From Cyanobium sp. Cruz CV13-4-11 (lineage in GTDB: Bacteria > Cyanobacteriota > Cyanobacteriia > PCC-6307 > Cyanobiaceae): a DNA stretch of 64,000 nt. Position numbers and translations under genes: made by a program. Below, one piece after another: positions 52,265 to 60,910 of this stretch (the stretch's first letter is position 1; each line of letters begins with the position of its first letter). The notes beneath the pieces are model-generated. The model was not told where the DNA came from, ran no database searches, and saw only the letters and a program-made list of their open reading frames with translations. The stretch covers positions 62,001 through 126,000 of the forward strand of contig NZ_JAGQCH010000005.1 of assembly GCF_024346055.1 (NCBI RefSeq), read 5' to 3'.

Positions 52265-52946
52265 ACGGGAAGAAACGCCAGAAGGCCCGGCCGATCAGCT
52301 CGGATTCGGGCAGCAGCGGTCCGCCGGGCCAGAAGCGGGCATCCCAGCTGTTGGCCCGGTTGTCGCCCATCACCACCAGATGGCCGGCGGGCACCACCAC
52401 ATCGAGGGTGCGGCAGGGGCCGACCCCCTGGCGATCGACGGGGCAGTAGTTGCGGACGTAGGGCTCGTCGAGGGGGCGGCCATTGATCGTGACGCGGCCG
52501 CGGGGATCGGCCACCACCCGCTCCCCGGGCAGGGCGATCACCCGTTTGATGTAGGCGTCGCAGGCCGGTTGCTGGAGGCCCGGCACGGAACCGATCAGGG
52601 GGAGGTTGACCAGCAGACAGCGCAACCCACCGGGCTTGGTCGGTCCGGTGAGGATCGGATCGAAGTGGTAGGGGGAACGGAACACCACCACCTCGCCGCG
52701 CTTGGGGGGGCGTTGTCGGAAGGTGAGCTTTTCCACCAGCAGCCGGTCCTGCAGTTGCAGGCCCGGAAGCATGGAGCCGGAGGGGATGTAGCGGGCCTCG
52801 AGCAGGAACTGGCGGATCCCCAGGGCCACCGCCAGGGTGATCAGGACACTGCGCCAGAAGGCCCAGGGGCTTTCCTGCTGCGGTTCTGAGTGGGGCTGCG
52901 GCTCATCGCGAGCGCCGTCGTCGACCTGGGGATCCGAGGGGCTCAA
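52218..52946 (-). CDS. lepB: Signal peptidase I
   Basis: 242 residues from TTG at 52946 (MSPSDPQVDDG); no ATG lies nearby. A polar leader precedes one membrane helix (WRSVLITLAVALGIRQFLL). The catalytic serine is in YIPSGSMLPGLQ and the lysine in AYIKRVIALPGERV; VVMGDNRANSWDARFW is the third conserved box. It cleaves signal peptides outside the membrane. Two cysteine-bearing inserts are present, as in other cyanobacterial LepB. Confidence 0.93.
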   Translation of the reverse strand: MSPSDPQVDDGARDEPQPHSEPQQESPWAFWRSVLITLAVALGIRQFLLEARYIPSGSMLPGLQLQDRLLVEKLTFRQRPPKRGEVVVFRSPYHFDPILTGPTKPGGLRCLLVNLPLIGSVPGLQQPACDAYIKRVIALPGERVVADPRGRVTINGRPLDEPYVRNYCPVDRQGVGPCRTLDVVVPAGHLVVMGDNRANSWDARFWPGGPLLPESELIGRAFWRFFPFSSAGPLPEPNQLDR

Positions 52947-53013
52947 GGGGTTCGTGCGGCAGGTTCGGTGGTCGGGAGGCAGATTAGGCACGCACCCGCC
53001 CGCCGCGTCCCCG

Positions 53014-54531
53014 ATGGCACGCCCACGCTGGCACCAGACCCTGGCCCTGCCCTCCAGTGGCCTGGGCCGCCGCTGGGATCGCTTCGTGGCGCTCTGGGCC
53101 GCCCTGAATCTGCTGTGGGTGGCGTTTGACGTCACCTACATCCCCTTGCGTACCTTCTGGCTGCAGCGCAACCTCTACCCGCTGGCGTCGGTGCCCCTGG
53201 TGGTGCCGCTCACCTTCATCCCCGACATCACCCCCTGGGTGGATCCGATCAAGGGGATCGAACCCCACCGAGAGACCCAGGCCTACCAGGCCCAGTTCGC
53301 TCGCCTGGATGCGGCCCTGCGCCAGGGGCCCCCTGGGCCGCCCAGCCCTGCCCAGGAAAAGCTCCTGGCGGAGCAGGTGCGGCTCACCGTTGAGATGATT
53401 GATTCCAACCCGATGCTGGCCTCGGGTACCTCCGGCACCCTGGAGAAGATCAAGAACCGCCTGCGTCAGCGCGCCGACAAGGACTCGGCCAAGCAGGCGG
53501 CGGCGGTGCTGCTGAGTCCCTCTTGGATCGCCTCCCATCCCTGGGACCAGGAGCGGTTGTTCTGGCGCCAGCAGGTGCTGCCCCTGGTGGCCACCACCTA
53601 CTGGCGCTCGATCGATGAGAACGGGCGCCCCACCGACCATTTCTGGCGCTACGACCTGATCCTGTTCCAGAGCGTCTTCGCCCTGGACATCCTGCTGCGG
53701 GCCTACCGCCTGCGTCGCCGCCTGCCGGGCCTGAGCTGGAACCGGGCCCTGCTGCGGCGCTGGATCGACCTGCCCCTGCTGCTGCCCTTCTGGCGCCTGC
53801 TGCGGGTGGTGCCGGTGCTGGAGCGGCTGCACACCAGCGGGCTGATCACCATCGAGCCGATCCGGGCCGTCATCAGCCGCGGCGTGGTGGCCCTGCTGGC
53901 GGTCGAGCTGTTCGAGGTGCTGGCGCTGCAGCTGATCGATGGTCTGCAGCAGCTGATCCGCTCGCGCCGCTGGCCGATGCGGATCCGGGCCCTGCGCAGC
54001 CATCAGACCGTGGTCAGTAACGATGAGCGGGAACTGGTGGAACTGGTGCGGATCTGGGGCCCCCTGCTGCTGGTGCGGGTGGCGCCGCGCCTGGCCCCCG
54101 AGCTGCAGGGGGTGCTGGGCCATGCCCTGCAGCAGAGCCTCCAGAACGCCATCGTGCCGCCGGGTCTGCGCCAGCTCCAGCCCCTGCTGCAGGTGGAGAA
54201 GGGGCTCTCCCGCCAGCTGGCCGGGGGGATGGTGGACAGCCTGCTCGACCTCACCCGCAGCACCGGTGAGCGCCTCAGCCGGCGCGATGACCAGCAGCTG
54301 GAGCTGCTGCAGCGCTTCATCGACCGCTTCTGGGAGGAACTGGCCGAAGCCCTGGAGAGCGGACCGGCCCTAGAACGCTCCCAGCAGTTGCTCTGCACCT
54401 TCCTCGAGGAGTTCAAGGGCACCTACCTGAGCCAGATCAGCCGGGCCGGCATCGAAGGGCTGATCGAGGAGCTTGACCAGCTGATGGTGAAGGGAACCCA
54501 GGGGCCGGGCGAAGGCAACGACCCGGCCTAG
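53014..54531 (+). CDS. Large conserved-looking membrane protein with S2-S4-like stretch
   Basis: 505 residues from ATG at 53014. The first helix (FVALWAALNLLWVAFDVTYI) is followed by an extracytoplasmic-looking region of about 180 residues, then FALDILLRAYRLRRR, RRWIDLPLLLPFWRLLRVVP and VVALLAVELFEVLALQL. The spaced arginines after an acidic helix resemble S2-S4 of voltage-sensor domains, but a pore signature is absent. The last 200 residues are cytoplasmic and helical. Divergent from lepB, convergent with the ArsC-like gene (4-base overlap). No named family recognised. Confidence 0.75.
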   Translation: MARPRWHQTLALPSSGLGRRWDRFVALWAALNLLWVAFDVTYIPLRTFWLQRNLYPLASVPLVVPLTFIPDITPWVDPIKGIEPHRETQAYQAQFARLDAALRQGPPGPPSPAQEKLLAEQVRLTVEMIDSNPMLASGTSGTLEKIKNRLRQRADKDSAKQAAAVLLSPSWIASHPWDQERLFWRQQVLPLVATTYWRSIDENGRPTDHFWRYDLILFQSVFALDILLRAYRLRRRLPGLSWNRALLRRWIDLPLLLPFWRLLRVVPVLERLHTSGLITIEPIRAVISRGVVALLAVELFEVLALQLIDGLQQLIRSRRWPMRIRALRSHQTVVSNDERELVELVRIWGPLLLVRVAPRLAPELQGVLGHALQQSLQNAIVPPGLRQLQPLLQVEKGLSRQLAGGMVDSLLDLTRSTGERLSRRDDQQLELLQRFIDRFWEELAEALESGPALERSQQLLCTFLEEFKGTYLSQISRAGIEGLIEELDQLMVKGTQGPGEGNDPA

Positions 54532-54893
54532 GCGAACAGCTCCTGCCATTCCTCGGGGCGGAATCCGGTGACGATCCGCCCCGAGGCCGTGACCAGAAAA
54601 GGACGCTTGATCAGGCGCCCATCGGCGGCAAGGGCCGCCAGGGCCGTGGCCGTGTCCATCGCCTTCACCGTGGCGGCGCCCAGGGCCCGGTAGCTCTGGC
54701 CACTGGTGTTGAACAGCCGGCCGAAACCACCCAGCTGGCGGTGGGCCTCGCTGAGCAGCTCCAGGGACGGGGGGCTGGTGGTGATGTCGATGGCCTCGAA
54801 CGGGATCTGCCGATCCCGCAGCCAGGCCAACGCTTTGCGACAGGTGCTGCAGCCGGCGTAATGAAAGAGGCGATGGACCGCCTGATCAGCCAT
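54528..54893 (-). CDS. ArsC/Spx-family thioredoxin-fold protein
   Basis: 121 residues. FHYAGCSTCRKALAWLRDR carries a CxxC near the N-terminus, the redox-active site of Spx/MgsR and ArsC-like proteins; IDITTSPPSLELLSE, GFGRLFNTSGQSYR and LIKRPFLVTASGRIVTGF complete the fold. The KRP motif is typical of the family. Without the ArsC catalytic arginines clear by eye, arsenate reduction is not assured; an Spx-like regulator or thiol reductase is equally likely. Ferredoxin gene lies seven bases upstream. Confidence 0.83.
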   Translation of the reverse strand: MADQAVHRLFHYAGCSTCRKALAWLRDRQIPFEAIDITTSPPSLELLSEAHRQLGGFGRLFNTSGQSYRALGAATVKAMDTATALAALAADGRLIKRPFLVTASGRIVTGFRPEEWQELFA

Positions 54894-54899
54894 TGAGGC

Positions 54900-55262
54900 T
54901 CACTTACGGCCGACGAGCGCCTTGAGGGCGCCGATCAGGCTGTTGGAGCCCTTGCCCACGCCGGAGTCCGGCTTGGTGCGGATGGTGACGTTCCCATTGA
55001 CGGTGGTGCGGCAGCTCAAGCGGTAGCTGGAGGGACGATCCGCCAGGTAGACCTCCTCGACGTCGCTGCGGGGGGACAGGTTGCGGGCCCCCTCCACCAC
55101 TTCCACCACACAGGTGCCGCACTGGCCGAGGCCGCCGCAGTTGTTGAGGTTGTTGAGGCCCGTGTAGGGATTCACCCCGGCGTCAAGGGCCGCCTTGCGC
55201 AGATTCGCCCCTTCAATGCAACCAACCTGCTGGCCTTCCTTTTCGAAACGGATGGTGGGCAC
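54900..55262 (-). CDS. Plant-type [2Fe-2S] ferredoxin
   Basis: 120 residues from GTG at 55262. The cluster ligands are C42, C48 and C51 in NNCGGLGQCGTCVVEV and C84 in YRLSCRTTV, spaced C-x5-C-x2-C-x32-C. This differs slightly from photosynthetic PetF (C-x4-C-x2-C), so it is a secondary ferredoxin with an unknown partner. A basic C-terminal tail of about 25 residues (GKGSNSLIGALKALVGRK) is extra. Probably cotranscribed with the ArsC-like gene. Confidence 0.87.
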   Translation of the reverse strand: MPTIRFEKEGQQVGCIEGANLRKAALDAGVNPYTGLNNLNNCGGLGQCGTCVVEVVEGARNLSPRSDVEEVYLADRPSSYRLSCRTTVNGNVTIRTKPDSGVGKGSNSLIGALKALVGRK

Positions 55263-55413
55263 GGTCGATCGTGGGTAGGGGGCGCCGCCCAACTTAGGCC
55301 ACACCCCGTCCCAACGATCCCACTTTCGTTGCCTTGGGCAAGGATCATGGCCTTGGGATTGGATCGGGACGGTCGGGAGGGGCTGCCTACGATGGGCAGG
55401 TTGCCAGCAGACC

Positions 55414-56100
55414 TTGCTCTCCTCCGACCCCGCCCCGGCCCGGCAAGGCACCTACGACCTGGTGGTGCAGCAGCTGATCCCCGGCTACGCCAGCCTCGCT
55501 CGACTGTCGGTGGCGCTGCTGGCCTCCTCTCCCCTGGCGTCAAGGCAAGCGGCGGAGGTGCTGGTGGCGGGCTGTGGTACGGGGGCCGAGCTGCTGGAGG
55601 CTGACGCCCAGCGACCCGACTGGCGGCTCACAGCCATCGATCCATCGGCGGAGATGCTGGCGGTGGCCCGGCAGCGGCTGCAGAACCGGGGCCAGATCGA
55701 CTGGTACCACGCCACGGTGGAGCAGCTGGGCGCCGAGGCCCGATTCGATGGCGCCCTGTCGGTGCTGGTGCTGCAGTCCCTCCCCGACGACGGCACCAAG
55801 CTGACCTTCCTGACCGCCCTGGCCCGCAGCCTCAGGCCCCAGGGGCAGCTGGTGCTCGTCGACCTGATGCGCCCAGAGCGCTCGCCCCTGTCTCCCCAGG
55901 TGGCCGAGGCCTGGCGTTGCTTCCAACAGGCCAGCGGCGTGGCTGGAGGGGCTGTGGATCCCACCGCCCAGATTCAGGGCTTCCACCCCATCGGCATCGC
56001 CCGTCTGACGGCCCTGGTGGAGGCCGCCGGCCTCAGCGATCCGGCGCCGTTTTTCCAGGCCCTGGACTTCCAGGGCTTTCTGCTACAGCGACGGGCCTGA
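55414..56100 (+). CDS. SAM-dependent class I methyltransferase
   Basis: 228 residues from TTG at 55414. VLVAGCGTGAELLEA is the SAM-binding glycine loop, TAIDPSAEMLAVARQRL the acidic strand 2 region, and FDGALSVLVLQSLPDD motif III. YDLVVQQLIPGYASL near the start resembles ubiquinone/menaquinone and tRNA methyltransferase relatives. Target not predictable. It is divergent from the ferredoxin gene across 151 bases with no clear hairpin, and overlaps the next convergent gene by 68 bases. Confidence 0.82.
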   Translation: MLSSDPAPARQGTYDLVVQQLIPGYASLARLSVALLASSPLASRQAAEVLVAGCGTGAELLEADAQRPDWRLTAIDPSAEMLAVARQRLQNRGQIDWYHATVEQLGAEARFDGALSVLVLQSLPDDGTKLTFLTALARSLRPQGQLVLVDLMRPERSPLSPQVAEAWRCFQQASGVAGGAVDPTAQIQGFHPIGIARLTALVEAAGLSDPAPFFQALDFQGFLLQRRA

Positions 56101-56461
56101 AGCGCCGCTCGCTGGACTGCTGTTCGCCGGGCAGAAGGGGCCTGTCGGTGATCACCCCGGCCAGGGGGACAAGCACAGTCGCCAGTCCGAGCAGAAATCC
56201 GGCGATGGCTCCCAGGGGCTGGTCAAAGAGCAGGTCAGAGGACGCCTCCGCACTGTTGCCGTAGCCAGGGGATCTGGGTCCCGGACTGTCAGGCTCTTCG
56301 CTGGGTTCTGCGTCGCCCGTGGAGGGGCCCAGTGCGAAGCCATCAACGGGACTGGAAGGGGATGCCGCGTTGATCAGGGCATCCGGGACGGCCGGGGAAG
56401 GGATGGTTCCGCGATGGGAACCGGCGCGGGGAAAGGGTCGGGCGTGTTGGACGTGATCCAT
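56033..56461 (-). CDS. Hypothetical protein with one membrane helix
   Basis: 142 residues from ATG at 56461. A long Pro/Ser/Glu-rich disordered stretch (about residues 1-80) precedes SSDLLFDQPLGAIAGFLLGL and VPLAGVITDRPLL, a single membrane helix followed by a short tail. The helix segment looks conserved in style. Base composition of the leader and large antiparallel overlap with the methyltransferase reduce confidence that the whole frame is translated. Confidence 0.4.
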   Translation of the reverse strand: MDHVQHARPFPRAGSHRGTIPSPAVPDALINAASPSSPVDGFALGPSTGDAEPSEEPDSPGPRSPGYGNSAEASSDLLFDQPLGAIAGFLLGLATVLVPLAGVITDRPLLPGEQQSSERRFRPVAVAESPGSPGPGKTAPDR

Positions 56462-56579
56462 GCAGTCGTGCAGCGGACGGACCGGGGCACTCGACGGGAA
56501 ACAAAGGATGTTTGGTTGATTCTGACACCGATCCGTCCGTTCTGCCCCCTGCCGGGCCTTCCGGACAGGGTTGCGGGAC

Positions 56580-57077
56580 TCAGGCAGCCGGCCGTGACTG
56601 GGAGTGCTGCTGGCGGTGCAGGTGGAGGTCGGTGGGGGTGGCGTCGGCCCCATCGAGCCGGGCGCGGATCGCCCGCAGTTCCTCCAGGATCGAAGCCAGC
56701 AATTGCTGGGTGGCGGTGGAGGGGGAGTTGAGCACCTCCACGGTCACTTCTTTGATGCGCAGCACGTCGCGGGCGAAACGGGCCACCTCGTGGGGGTGAA
56801 AGACGAGGGGTTCCTTTTGGTCGCTGCGGTACTCGGGATTGAGTTTGCGGGGGTTGAACGGGGGGTTGAGGTTGCGGGGATCGGTGTTGGTGTAGCGATA
56901 CACCGAGGCACGGGATCGGTTCAGGGAACGCTGCACCTCGTCAATGCCGATCAGGGTTTCGGCATCGGCGGCGGGCTCAGCCTGCAGCATTTGGGGCGGC
57001 GACAGAGGCTCTGACCGCTCCACCGAAGCAGCGGGGCCGCCCATGGAAGAGCCGGCCTGGGCAGGGTGAGCGAGCAT
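56580..57077 (-). CDS. Putative DNA-binding protein with helix-turn-helix and coiled coil
   Basis: 165 residues from ATG at 57077. A variable leader precedes LIGIDEVQRSLNRSRASVYR, which reads like a helix-turn-helix of AlpA/MerR-like proteins, then YTNTDPRNLNPPFNPRKLN and LVFHPHEVARFARDVLRI, a second helical block. The C-terminus (ATQQLLASILEELRAIRARL) is a short coiled coil likely to dimerise. It is divergent from proS over 173 bases. Target genes unknown; no transposon context. Confidence 0.65.
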   Translation of the reverse strand: MLAHPAQAGSSMGGPAASVERSEPLSPPQMLQAEPAADAETLIGIDEVQRSLNRSRASVYRYTNTDPRNLNPPFNPRKLNPEYRSDQKEPLVFHPHEVARFARDVLRIKEVTVEVLNSPSTATQQLLASILEELRAIRARLDGADATPTDLHLHRQQHSQSRPAA

Positions 57078-57250
57078 TGAGACTGGTGTTGGACACGCTG
57101 GACTAGCGGCTGACCATAGCAGAGCTTTTTGCCTGCGGCTGACCCCACGCCACAGGGAAGCCCGTTGCGGCGACTCCGTCTTCGCCCCCTGCGCTGCCGG
57201 GCTCAGCGGGCCTGCGGTGATAGCGTCCAGCGCCGATCCTGACTTTCTCC

Positions 57251-59041
57251 ATGCGCGTCTCCCGCCTGATGCTGGTGACGCTTCGGGACGACCCGGCCGA
57301 AGCGGAGATCATCTCCCACAAACTGCTGCTCCGGGCCGGCTACATGCGGCGGCTGGCGCCGGGGATCTTCGCCTACCTGCCCCTGCTCTGGCGGGTGCTC
57401 CAGAAGGTCTCCGCCATCGTCCGCGAGGAGATGGCCGCCGTCGACGCCCTCGAAACCCTGCTGCCCCAGCTCCAGCCCGCCGACCTCTGGCGCCGCAGTG
57501 GCCGCTGGGATGGCTACACCGCCGGGGAGGGAATTATGTTCCACCTGGTCGATCGCCAGGAGCGCTCCCTGGGGCTCGGCCCCACCCATGAGGAGGTGGT
57601 CACCGAGCTGGCGGCCGACCTGCTGCGCTCCTACCGGCAGCTGCCGGTTTGCCTGTATCAGATCCAGACCAAGTTCCGCGATGAGATCCGGCCCCGTTTC
57701 GGCCTGATGCGCGGTCGCGAATTCATCATGAAGGACGCCTATTCCTTCCATGCCGATGAGGCCTGCCTGCGGCGCACCTATGCCGCGATGGACGGGGCCT
57801 ACCGGCGCATCTTCGAACGCTGCGGCCTGCGGGCCGTGGCGGTGGAGGCCGACAGCGGCGCCATCGGCGGTTCCGCCAGCCAGGAGTTCATGGTCACCGC
57901 CGAGGCCGGCGAAGACCTGATCCTGGCCAGTCCCGATGGCCGCTACGCCGCCAACCAGGAGCGGGCCGTCTCCTTGCCGCCGGCGGCGGTGCCCCTGGAG
58001 GCCGGCGTCTGCCGGTCCCTGGCCACGCCCGCCCAGAAGAGCATCGAAGATCTCTGCACTGCCCATGGCTTCGACCCCACCCAGACGCTGAAGGTGCTGC
58101 TGCTGCTGGCCCGTTTCGCCGCGGCGCCCCCGCGGGGGGTGCTGGTGTGCCTGCGGGGCGACCAGCAGCTCAACGACGTCAAGCTGGCCAACGCCGTGAC
58201 GGCCCGCTGTCCCGATGCCGGAGCCCTGCTGGAGATCGTGCCGTTGCTGGCCGACCATCTCTGGGACGCCGTGCCTTTCGGCTTCCTTGGTCCCCATCTG
58301 GAGGATCCGGCCCTGCGCCACGGCGAAGCCCCCGGCAAGGCGGTTCCACTGCTGCGCCTGGCGGACTCCTCTGCCGCCGAACTCGAGGCCTTCGTCTGCG
58401 GTGCCAACCGCAGCGATGAGCATCTGGTGGGGGCGCGCTGGGGTGAGATCTGTCCGGTCCCTGAGGTGGAGGACCTGCGATCGGCCCAGCCTGGAGACCG
58501 CTGCCTGCACGATCCCTCCCAGCGGCTGGAGGCGGCCCGAGGCATCGAGGTGGGCCACATCTTCCAGCTGGGCCGAAAGTATTCCGAGGCCCTGGAGGCC
58601 CGCTTCACCAACGAGGCCGGTAACGAGGAGCCCCTCTGGATGGGCTGCTACGGCATCGGTGTCTCGCGGCTGGCCCAGGCCGCCGTGGAGCAGCACCACG
58701 ACGCCGACGGGATCCGCTGGCCCGTGGCGATCGCGCCCTACACGGTGATCATCGTGATCGCCAGCAGTCAGGATCCGGTGCAGGTGGCCCTGGCCGAGGA
58801 GCTCTACAGCCGTTTGCTGAAGGCCGGAATCGACGTTCTGCTCGATGACCGCCCCGAACGGGCCGGGGTCAAGTTCAAGGACGCTGACCTGATCGGCATC
58901 CCCTGGCGGCTGGTGGTGGGCCGTGGCGCTGGGCAGCGCACGGTGGAGCTTGTGGACCGCAGCGGCGACACGGGCAAGCGCGAGCTGAGCGCCGACGCCG
59001 CCCTCGAGCACCTGCTCGGGCTGCCGGGTGCATCCCCGTAG
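57251..59041 (+). CDS. proS: Prolyl-tRNA synthetase, bacterial type
   Basis: 596 residues. Class II synthetase. GLGPTHEEVVTELAAD with FRDEIRPRFGLMRGREFIMK in two parts forms motif 2, and MGCYGIGVSRLAQAA motif 3. The region at residues about 235-400 is the insertion (editing) domain of bacterial ProRS, containing KVLLLLARF and GDQQLNDVKL. The anticodon domain (KAGIDVLLDDRPERAGVKF) ends the protein. psb27 follows after a 25-base gap. Confidence 0.97.
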   Translation: MRVSRLMLVTLRDDPAEAEIISHKLLLRAGYMRRLAPGIFAYLPLLWRVLQKVSAIVREEMAAVDALETLLPQLQPADLWRRSGRWDGYTAGEGIMFHLVDRQERSLGLGPTHEEVVTELAADLLRSYRQLPVCLYQIQTKFRDEIRPRFGLMRGREFIMKDAYSFHADEACLRRTYAAMDGAYRRIFERCGLRAVAVEADSGAIGGSASQEFMVTAEAGEDLILASPDGRYAANQERAVSLPPAAVPLEAGVCRSLATPAQKSIEDLCTAHGFDPTQTLKVLLLLARFAAAPPRGVLVCLRGDQQLNDVKLANAVTARCPDAGALLEIVPLLADHLWDAVPFGFLGPHLEDPALRHGEAPGKAVPLLRLADSSAAELEAFVCGANRSDEHLVGARWGEICPVPEVEDLRSAQPGDRCLHDPSQRLEAARGIEVGHIFQLGRKYSEALEARFTNEAGNEEPLWMGCYGIGVSRLAQAAVEQHHDADGIRWPVAIAPYTVIIVIASSQDPVQVALAEELYSRLLKAGIDVLLDDRPERAGVKFKDADLIGIPWRLVVGRGAGQRTVELVDRSGDTGKRELSADAALEHLLGLPGASP

Positions 59042-59066
59042 GATTTATCCAGACGCCGTTCCTCCC

Positions 59067-59480
59067 TTGGTCGCCCTTCTGCGCCGCAGCCTGCTCCGTC
59101 CCCTTCTGGCCCTCGGCCTGTGTCTCTGCCTCGGACTGAGCGGCTGCAGCCAGGCCCCCGGCGGCCTCAGCGGCAACTACGTCGATGACACCGTCAGCGT
59201 GGCCCAGACCCTGCTGACCACCATCGCCCTGCCCCAGGAGGACCCCGCCCGCCAGGAGGCGGAGCTGCAGGCCCGGCAGTTGATCAACGGCTACACCGCC
59301 CTTTACCGGCCCCGCCAGGACATCCACGCCCTGGCCTCCTTCACTACCATGCAGACCGCGGTCAACGGACTGGCGGCCCACTACGCCGGCTACGCCAACC
59401 GCCCCCTGCCCGATGCCCTGCGCAGCCGGCTGGAGAAGGAGTTTAAGAAAGCTGAAGCGTCCGCGGTGCGCGGGGCCTGA
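59067..59480 (+). CDS. psb27: Psb27, photosystem II assembly lipoprotein
   Basis: 137 residues from TTG at 59067. The signal peptide ends in a lipobox (LGLSGCSQ), so the mature protein is lipid-anchored in the thylakoid lumen. GNYVDDTVSVAQTLLTTIAL, LASFTTMQTAVNGLAAHYAG and NRPLPDALRSRLEKE match the four-helix Psb27 core, which binds CP43 and keeps PSII intermediates inactive during assembly and repair of the Mn cluster. The end (AEASAVRGA) is normal. Confidence 0.93.
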   Translation: MVALLRRSLLRPLLALGLCLCLGLSGCSQAPGGLSGNYVDDTVSVAQTLLTTIALPQEDPARQEAELQARQLINGYTALYRPRQDIHALASFTTMQTAVNGLAAHYAGYANRPLPDALRSRLEKEFKKAEASAVRGA

Positions 59481-59531
59481 ACCTTTGACGAAGGGGGCCC
59501 CGATCTGAGAAGCTCTCCCCTTGTGCTTAGA

Positions 59532-59548
59532 AGCGGCTACGGGCCGCT
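59532..59548 (+). promoter_or_regulatory. Hairpin immediately before the purA start
   Basis: AGCGGC at 59532-59537 pairs with GCCGCT at 59543-59548 around a five-base loop. GTTTCC follows and the purA TTG start is at 59555. It could terminate the psb27 transcript weakly, or fold over the purA ribosome-binding region and limit translation. No Shine-Dalgarno sequence is obvious outside the hairpin. Confidence 0.35.
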
Positions 59549-59554
59549 GTTTCC

Positions 59555-60868
59555 TTGGCCAATGTTGTCGTCATCGGTGCGCAATGGGGTGACGAAGGGA
59601 AAGGCAAGATCACCGATCTGCTGAGTCGCTCCGCCGATGTCGTGGTCCGCTATCAGGGCGGGGTCAACGCCGGGCACACCATCGTCGTCGAGGACCGGGT
59701 CCTCAAGCTCCACCTGATCCCCTCGGGGATCCTCTATCCGGACACCATCTGCCTGATCGGATCGGGGACGGTGGTGGATCCCAAGGTGATGCTGGGCGAG
59801 ATCGACACCCTGCTGGAGCTGGAGATCGACGTCTCCGGGCTGAAGCTCGCCTCCACGGCCCACGTCACGATGCCGTACCACCGGCTGCTGGATCTGGCGA
59901 TGGAGCAGCGCCGGGGCGACCGCCGCATCGGCACGACGGGGCGGGGCATCGGCCCCACCTATGCCGACAAATCCCAGCGCAACGGCATCCGGGTCATCGA
60001 CCTGCTCGATCCGGACTGCCTGCGCGATCGCCTGCTCGGCCCCCTCGCCGAGAAGAACGACCTGCTCGAGAAGGTCTATGGCGTCCCCGGCCTGGATGCG
60101 GACGCGGTGATCGAGGAGTACGCCGCCTACGGCCGCCGGCTGGCCCCCCACGTGGTGGATTGCACCCGCACCATCCATGAGGCGGCCCGGGCCCGCAAGA
60201 ACATCCTCTTTGAGGGCGCCCAGGGCACCCTGCTGGATCTCGACCACGGCACCTATCCCTACGTCACCTCCTCCAATCCCGTGTCGGGGGGCGCCTGCAT
60301 CGGCGCCGGCGTGGGCCCCACCCTGATCGACCGGGTGATCGGTGTGGCCAAGGCCTACACCACCCGGGTGGGCGAAGGACCCTTCCCCACCGAACTGGAG
60401 GGCAGCCTCAACGACCACCTCTGCGACCGCGGCGGGGAGTTCGGCACCACCACCGGCCGTCGTCGCCGTTGCGGTTGGTTCGATGGGGTCATCGGCCGCT
60501 ATGCGGTCCAGGTGAACGGCCTAGACTGCCTGGCGATCACCAAGCTCGATGTGCTCGATGAGCTGGACGAGATCCAGGTGTGCGTGGCCTACGAACTCGA
60601 TGGCCGCCGCATCGACCACTTCCCCAGCAGCTCCGACGAGTTCGCCCGCTGCCGTCCGGTGTTCAAGAGCCTGCCGGGCTGGCAGTGCTCCACGGCCGAT
60701 TGCCGTGCCCTGGAGGATCTGCCCCCCACCGCCATGGCGTACCTGCGCTTCCTGGCCGAGCTGATGGAGGTTCCGATCGCCATCGTTTCCCTCGGTGCCC
60801 AACGGGATCAGACGATCGTGGTCGAGGATCCGATCCACGGCCCCAAGCGGGCCCTGCTCAGCGTCTGA
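59555..60868 (+). CDS. purA: Adenylosuccinate synthetase
   Basis: 437 residues from TTG at 59555. First step from IMP to AMP, using GTP and aspartate. [19 protein letters not shown] is the GTP loop with the catalytic Asp, GGVNAGHT the IMP-binding His, [19 protein letters not shown] the central signature, and [16 protein letters not shown] the aspartate loop. Length is normal. Confidence 0.97.
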   Translation: MANVVVIGAQWGDEGKGKITDLLSRSADVVVRYQGGVNAGHTIVVEDRVLKLHLIPSGILYPDTICLIGSGTVVDPKVMLGEIDTLLELEIDVSGLKLASTAHVTMPYHRLLDLAMEQRRGDRRIGTTGRGIGPTYADKSQRNGIRVIDLLDPDCLRDRLLGPLAEKNDLLEKVYGVPGLDADAVIEEYAAYGRRLAPHVVDCTRTIHEAARARKNILFEGAQGTLLDLDHGTYPYVTSSNPVSGGACIGAGVGPTLIDRVIGVAKAYTTRVGEGPFPTELEGSLNDHLCDRGGEFGTTTGRRRRCGWFDGVIGRYAVQVNGLDCLAITKLDVLDELDEIQVCVAYELDGRRIDHFPSSSDEFARCRPVFKSLPGWQCSTADCRALEDLPPTAMAYLRFLAELMEVPIAIVSLGAQRDQTIVVEDPIHGPKRALLSV

Positions 60869-60910
60869 GCCCAAGTCTCCGCCTCCCCATCCCCCCTGTC
60901 GCCCCTCCCT

